A stretch of DNA of 8,268 nt. Origin: Propionibacteriaceae bacterium (GTDB taxonomy: Bacteria > Actinomycetota > Actinomycetes > Propionibacteriales > Propionibacteriaceae). The translations under genes and the position numbers were made by a program. Under the pieces are notes generated by a model. The model saw only the letters and a program-made list of their open reading frames with translations, was not told where the DNA came from and made no database searches. Below, in pieces: positions 5,874 through 8,268 of the stretch (positions are counted from its first letter, which is position 1; each line of letters opens with the position of its first letter). The stretch spans positions 94,848 through 103,115 of the forward strand of contig PMBM01000030.1 of the NCBI GenBank assembly GCA_003153855.1, written 5' to 3'.

Positions 5874-6963
5874 CTCGCTGAAGGCTCTCGGGACGCTTGA
5901 CGGGCAGCGCGTCCTGGTGGTGACCGATGAGTTCATGAACTCCACCCCGGTCATGGGGCGGGTACGTACCGAGTTGGCCGGTGCCGCTGCCGTTGAGGTC
6001 TTCGACCAGGTCAAGCCCAACCCGGATCTGACAGCCGTCACCGAGGGTCTTCGGGCCTTCCTCGCGTTCGGTCCGGAAGCCATCGTCGCGCTCGGCGGCG
6101 GGTCCCCCATCGACACCGCCAAGGCGGTCCGCAAGCTCGCGCTCGAGATGGGCCATGACCTGCCCGGCGGACTGATCGTGATCCCCACCACGAGCGGCAC
6201 CGGGTCGGAGGTGACCTCGTTCGCGGTGATCACAGACCCGCACACCCACACGAAGCTGCCCCTGACGTCCGTCGCGATGCTGCCGGAGATGGCGATCCTC
6301 GACCCGGAAGCCGTGGGCATCGCCCCACCACGCCTCACTGCCGACGCCGGCATGGATGCAGTCAGCCACGCGCTCGAGGCGTACGTCGCGAAGGGGAGCA
6401 ACGACTTCTCCGATGCCCTGGCGGAGAAGGCCCTCCGCTTGGCGGATGCGAGCCTCGTCCGCTGTTTCCGTGACGGCGGTGACTCCGAGGCCCGCGAGCA
6501 CCAGCACAACGCCGCGACGATGGCCGGCATCGCCTTCCAGAACGCGGGGCTCGGCATCGTCCACAGCCTGTCGCACGCCATCGGCGGATCGTTCCGCGTG
6601 GCACACGGTCGGCTCAACGGGATCCTCCTTCCCGTCGTGATCACCTTCAATGCGGGCGACCTGGGCTTCCGTCCCCACGACATCGGCGCGGTCGCCGGCC
6701 GCTACGCAGCCCTCGCGAAGTCACTGGGGCTGTCGGCGAGCACCGAGCGCAACCTCGTGCTCGCACTGGTCGGCTGGGTGGAGAAGTTGCGCAAGGAGCT
6801 GGACATGCCGGCGACCCTCACGGCGGGAGGCGTCGACCGGGCAGCCTTTGCGGCCGCCATCCCCACGCTCGCCGCGACGGCTCACGGCGACTTCTGCACC
6901 TCGGGCAACCCGGTAGCGGTCACTGAGGGCGACCTCGCGACCCTGCTGAAGCGGATCGTCTGA
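5815..6963 (+). CDS. pduQ: Iron-containing alcohol dehydrogenase, PduQ/EutG-like
   Basis: A 382-residue group III (iron-dependent) alcohol dehydrogenase. Nucleotide-binding motifs are GGGSPID (94-100) and TTSGTGSE (125-132). The metal ligands are Asp181 and His185 in GMDAVSHALEAYV, His250 in GLGIVHSLSHAIGG and His264 in VAHGRLNG; all are present. Overall the sequence resembles PduQ/EutG, which reduce propionaldehyde or acetaldehyde to the alcohol inside microcompartments and regenerate NAD+ for the aldehyde dehydrogenase. The ATG at 5815 overlaps pocR by 59 bases, suggesting coupled expression. A GTG at 5830 is an alternative start: it gives an N-terminus that lines up directly with PduQ (M-x-x-F-x-L-x-T) and has GGGA 9 bases upstream. 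It ends 31 bases before the convergent pduV stop codon, with no clear terminator between. Other diol- or sugar-linked aldehyde substrates are possible. Confidence 0.92.
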   Translation: MGNLPVYRFQLTTTLCYGPDSLKALGTLDGQRVLVVTDEFMNSTPVMGRVRTELAGAAAVEVFDQVKPNPDLTAVTEGLRAFLAFGPEAIVALGGGSPIDTAKAVRKLALEMGHDLPGGLIVIPTTSGTGSEVTSFAVITDPHTHTKLPLTSVAMLPEMAILDPEAVGIAPPRLTADAGMDAVSHALEAYVAKGSNDFSDALAEKALRLADASLVRCFRDGGDSEAREHQHNAATMAGIAFQNAGLGIVHSLSHAIGGSFRVAHGRLNGILLPVVITFNAGDLGFRPHDIGAVAGRYAALAKSLGLSASTERNLVLALVGWVEKLRKELDMPATLTAGGVDRAAFAAAIPTLAATAHGDFCTSGNPVAVTEGDLATLLKRIV

Positions 6964-6994
6964 CCGAGGATGCTCTGACGGAGCCTGCTCGACC

Positions 6995-7420
6995 TCAGGC
7001 GATGCGGGCCACGAGCCCGGCGATGCCGGCGCCGGTGACGGCCGAGACCTCGAGGATCTCCGTCGCCCCTGCGAGCCGGAGGTGGTCACCGGCCACCTTC
7101 ACCTCGGCCGGGGACGCGATGTCGACCTTGGTCACCACTCCGAGCGACGGTGGCATGAAGAACGTGGTGAAGCCAGGCTGGAACCTGGACTCCGTGACGG
7201 TGGCGGAGGCGAGAAGCACCACGAGCTCGACCTCGAAGGACGCCAGCCGCAGGGCGTGCTTGAACCAGGGCAGCTCGAGGTACTCGCCAGGAGTGTCGAT
7301 CACACAGCCCGAGGTGTACATCTCGCCGGTCTTGGCGTAGCGGATCTCCCTACCCTCCAGACGCTGCAGCAGCGTGGTCTTGCCACACCCGACGCCGCCG
7401 ACCAGCAGGAGGCGCTTCAC
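6995..7420 (-). CDS. pduV: PduV/EutP-family small GTPase of the microcompartment
   Basis: A 141-residue P-loop NTPase. The Walker A/G1 motif is GGVGCGKTT (8-16), the G3-like motif is DTPGEY (42-47) and the G4-like motif is TKVD (97-100). The middle part, RFQPGFTTFFMPP, and LGVVTKVDIASP are closer to PduV than to EutP. PduV is associated with Pdu microcompartments and reported to affect their positioning and movement; its exact role is unsettled. The start is GTG at 7420-7418, overlapping the pduU stop codon in the four bases GTGA, so translation is probably coupled; no good ribosome binding site is seen. The protein begins at the P-loop with no N-terminal extension that could act as an encapsulation peptide. 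The pduU-pduV order matches Salmonella, where PduU and PduV are reported to interact. Confidence 0.9.
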   Translation of the reverse strand: MKRLLLVGGVGCGKTTLLQRLEGREIRYAKTGEMYTSGCVIDTPGEYLELPWFKHALRLASFEVELVVLLASATVTESRFQPGFTTFFMPPSLGVVTKVDIASPAEVKVAGDHLRLAGATEILEVSAVTGAGIAGLVARIA

Positions 7421-7758
7421 GTTCGGGTGAGCGGCGGCCTGGCGAAACCCAGCTCGCCGCAGAGCACCGCGACGACGGCCTCGACCGCGGTCTGGACATC
7501 CGAGAGGCTCCCCAGCACCACCAGCGAACCGGAGAACCGGTCGACGAAGCCGAGCTCGATCGCGGCCGCCTTCGTCGCCACGTCGGCGGCGATGACCGTG
7601 GCTTCGCTGGGCGTGATGGTCATGACGCCGATGGCCCCGCCGCCGGGCGGCAGGCCGATCTTCGGGTACAGCCGCGCGTCAGGGTTGGCGACCACATGTG
7701 CAAGCGTCACCTGCTTGCCGGGTACGAACTCCTGGATGATGCGCTGCTTCTCGGACAT
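7417..7758 (-). CDS. pduU: PduU/EutS-family BMC shell protein (circularly permuted hexamer)
   Basis: A 113-residue shell protein, matching the 111-116 residues of EutS and PduU. The start MSEKQRIIQEFVPGKQVTLAH at 7758 was chosen because AAAGG (complement of 7764-7768) lies 5 bases upstream and the family's N-terminus begins just here; an in-frame extension to 7842 lacks similarity. Family features in order are the IIQEFVPGKQVTLAH beta-barrel/plug segment, IGVMTITPSEATVIAADVATK, LGFVDRFSGSLVVLGS, and an ending in LTRT as in PduU (ITRT). The ITPSEA and TRT wording favours PduU over EutS. It is a permuted BMC domain that forms hexamers in the microcompartment facet. It heads a minus-strand pair with pduV and faces away from the pduA-like gene, so this shell component is under a separate promoter. 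Confidence 0.92.
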   Translation of the reverse strand: MSEKQRIIQEFVPGKQVTLAHVVANPDARLYPKIGLPPGGGAIGVMTITPSEATVIAADVATKAAAIELGFVDRFSGSLVVLGSLSDVQTAVEAVVAVLCGELGFARPPLTRT

Positions 7759-7866
7759 CTCCACCTTTCGTGGTGCCCGCACGGCGCGCAGAACTCCGAC
7801 GGACCACCCCATCGTCGGCATGCCCTCACCGGGTGTCAACAACTTCGCACGTCCTGTGCAGCAGGT

Positions 7867-7910
7867 GCATTTTCTGGTTCTCGCACTAGCACTTTTTGGT
7901 CGTCCGCACT
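7867..7910. promoter_or_regulatory. Candidate PocR (AraC-type) binding site: two direct half-sites
   Basis: Two direct repeats begin 22 bases apart. GCATTTTCTGGT at 7867-7878 and GCACTTTTTGGT at 7889-7900 agree at 10 of 12 positions, and each is followed by a GCACT (7883-7887 and 7906-7910). Two T-rich half-sites in tandem about two helical turns apart is the classic arrangement for AraC-family activators. The T-runs also stand out in this GC-rich DNA. The site sits in the 280-base divergent region between pduU and the pduA-like gene and could serve either. PocR, encoded 2 kb away, is the natural candidate. The repeat is seen; the regulator is inferred. Confidence 0.55.
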
Positions 7911-8038
7911 CGACGAAGCGACCCGAAAGTGGCTGCTGCTTCGCGGTTTAGTGCCGCTGTTTCGACTTAGCCTCGGAAGGAAGGCCGCCTGCCCGACTGG
8001 GCTCTGTGCGGCCCACCGACCCAACGGAGGAGTCTGGA

Positions 8039-8268
8039 ATGCAAGAAGCCCTGGGAATGGTGGAGACGAAGGGTTTCGTCGCCGCCGTTGAAGCCGCTGA
8101 CGCGATGGTGAAGTCGGCCAACGTCGTCCTGATCGGGAGCCAGCGCGTTGGCTCCGGACTCGTCACCGTGTTGGTCCGCGGTGATGTCGGCGCGGTGAAG
8201 GCCGCGACCGACGCCGGCGCCGTCGCCGCACAAAACGTGGGGGAGCTCGTCTCCGTCCACGTCATCCC
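8039..8268 (+). CDS. pduA: PduA/PduJ-type BMC-H hexameric shell protein (5' part)
   Basis: The first 76 codons of a BMC-H shell gene that runs off the window. The ATG at 8039 is preceded by GGAGGA (8026-8031) 7 bases upstream. The protein starts [20 protein letters not shown], continues [33 protein letters not shown] and [20 protein letters not shown], and ends in the window at VIP. This matches PduA, PduJ and EutM almost throughout (PF00936, normally 90-100 residues). The pore loop reads R36-V-G-S-G (PduA: K-I-G-S-G), so the small polar pore of PduA is essentially kept. It forms the hexagonal facets through which the diol substrate enters. It probably starts the main plus-strand pdu operon (pduB, diol dehydratase and so on, beyond the window). 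pduA and pduJ cannot be told apart from sequence alone; eutM is less likely given pduU, pduV and pocR. Confidence 0.93.
   Translation, partial: MQEALGMVETKGFVAAVEAADAMVKSANVVLIGSQRVGSGLVTVLVRGDVGAVKAATDAGAVAAQNVGELVSVHVI

Noticed and set aside
5737..6678. Two long minus-strand frames opposite the alcohol dehydrogenase
   Set aside because: Shadows of pduQ; no ribosome binding site or family motif.
6964..6994. Terminator between the convergent pduQ and pduV genes
   Set aside because: Only a four-base GAGC/GCTC stem with a two-base loop is present and there is no T-run.
7914..7943. Inverted repeat CGAAGC...GCTTCG before the pduA-like gene
   Set aside because: Six-base arms with an 18-base loop are expected by chance in GC-rich DNA; no tail of T residues.
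1..8268. CRISPR array, tRNA or rRNA genes, transposase or integrase genes
   Set aside because: No regularly spaced repeat series, no cloverleaf or rRNA-like sequence and no transposase or recombinase motif were seen on either strand.

Overview
The window is high-GC DNA with strongly GC-biased codon third positions and GGAAGG-type ribosome binding sites. Together with the protein families this points to an actinobacterium, possibly Propionibacteriales-like; I cannot name the genus. The right half is one edge of a propanediol-utilisation (Pdu) type bacterial microcompartment (BMC) locus. The left half is a sugar-metabolism region with decayed gene pieces and repeats.

Left part (1-1341). The window opens inside a minus-strand gene for a lipoprotein sugar-binding protein of an ABC importer. 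A 530-base stretch upstream of it contains a near-perfect palindrome that looks like a LacI-family operator. Next comes a small minus-strand ABM-domain monooxygenase (673-972), then the C-terminal stump of a shikimate/quinate dehydrogenase (aroE-like, 1123-1341).

Middle (1405-4562). A minus-strand pair encodes a YdhF-like aldo/keto reductase (3163-4098) followed by an FGGY-family carbohydrate kinase of the YpCarbK-like type (1449-3050). A 13-bp tandem repeat follows the kinase. A possible membrane-protein tail lies upstream of the reductase. An exact 16-bp direct repeat (1111-1126 and 4458-4473) brackets the aroE stump, the kinase, the reductase and the membrane-protein tail. This suggests a module boundary or a rearrangement scar.

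Right part (4563-8268). A plus-strand AraC-type regulator with an N-terminal PocR sensor domain overlaps the start of a PduQ/EutG-like iron alcohol dehydrogenase. Convergent to these is a minus-strand pduU-pduV pair (shell protein and small GTPase) whose reading frames overlap by GTGA. A 280-bp divergent region separates pduU from the first part of a PduA/PduJ-type hexameric shell gene that runs off the window. It carries two direct half-sites spaced 22 bp apart, as expected for an AraC-family activator; this is the best candidate PocR binding site.

Working model (inference): PocR senses 1,2-propanediol or a related diol and activates the divergent pduU-V and pduA transcription units. PduQ recycles NADH by reducing the aldehyde to alcohol. 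The sugar-binding protein, kinase and reductase may feed a sugar-derived product, such as a lactaldehyde-to-propanediol route from a deoxysugar, into the compartment. The signature diol dehydratase and aldehyde dehydrogenase are not in this window, so the substrate is unproven.
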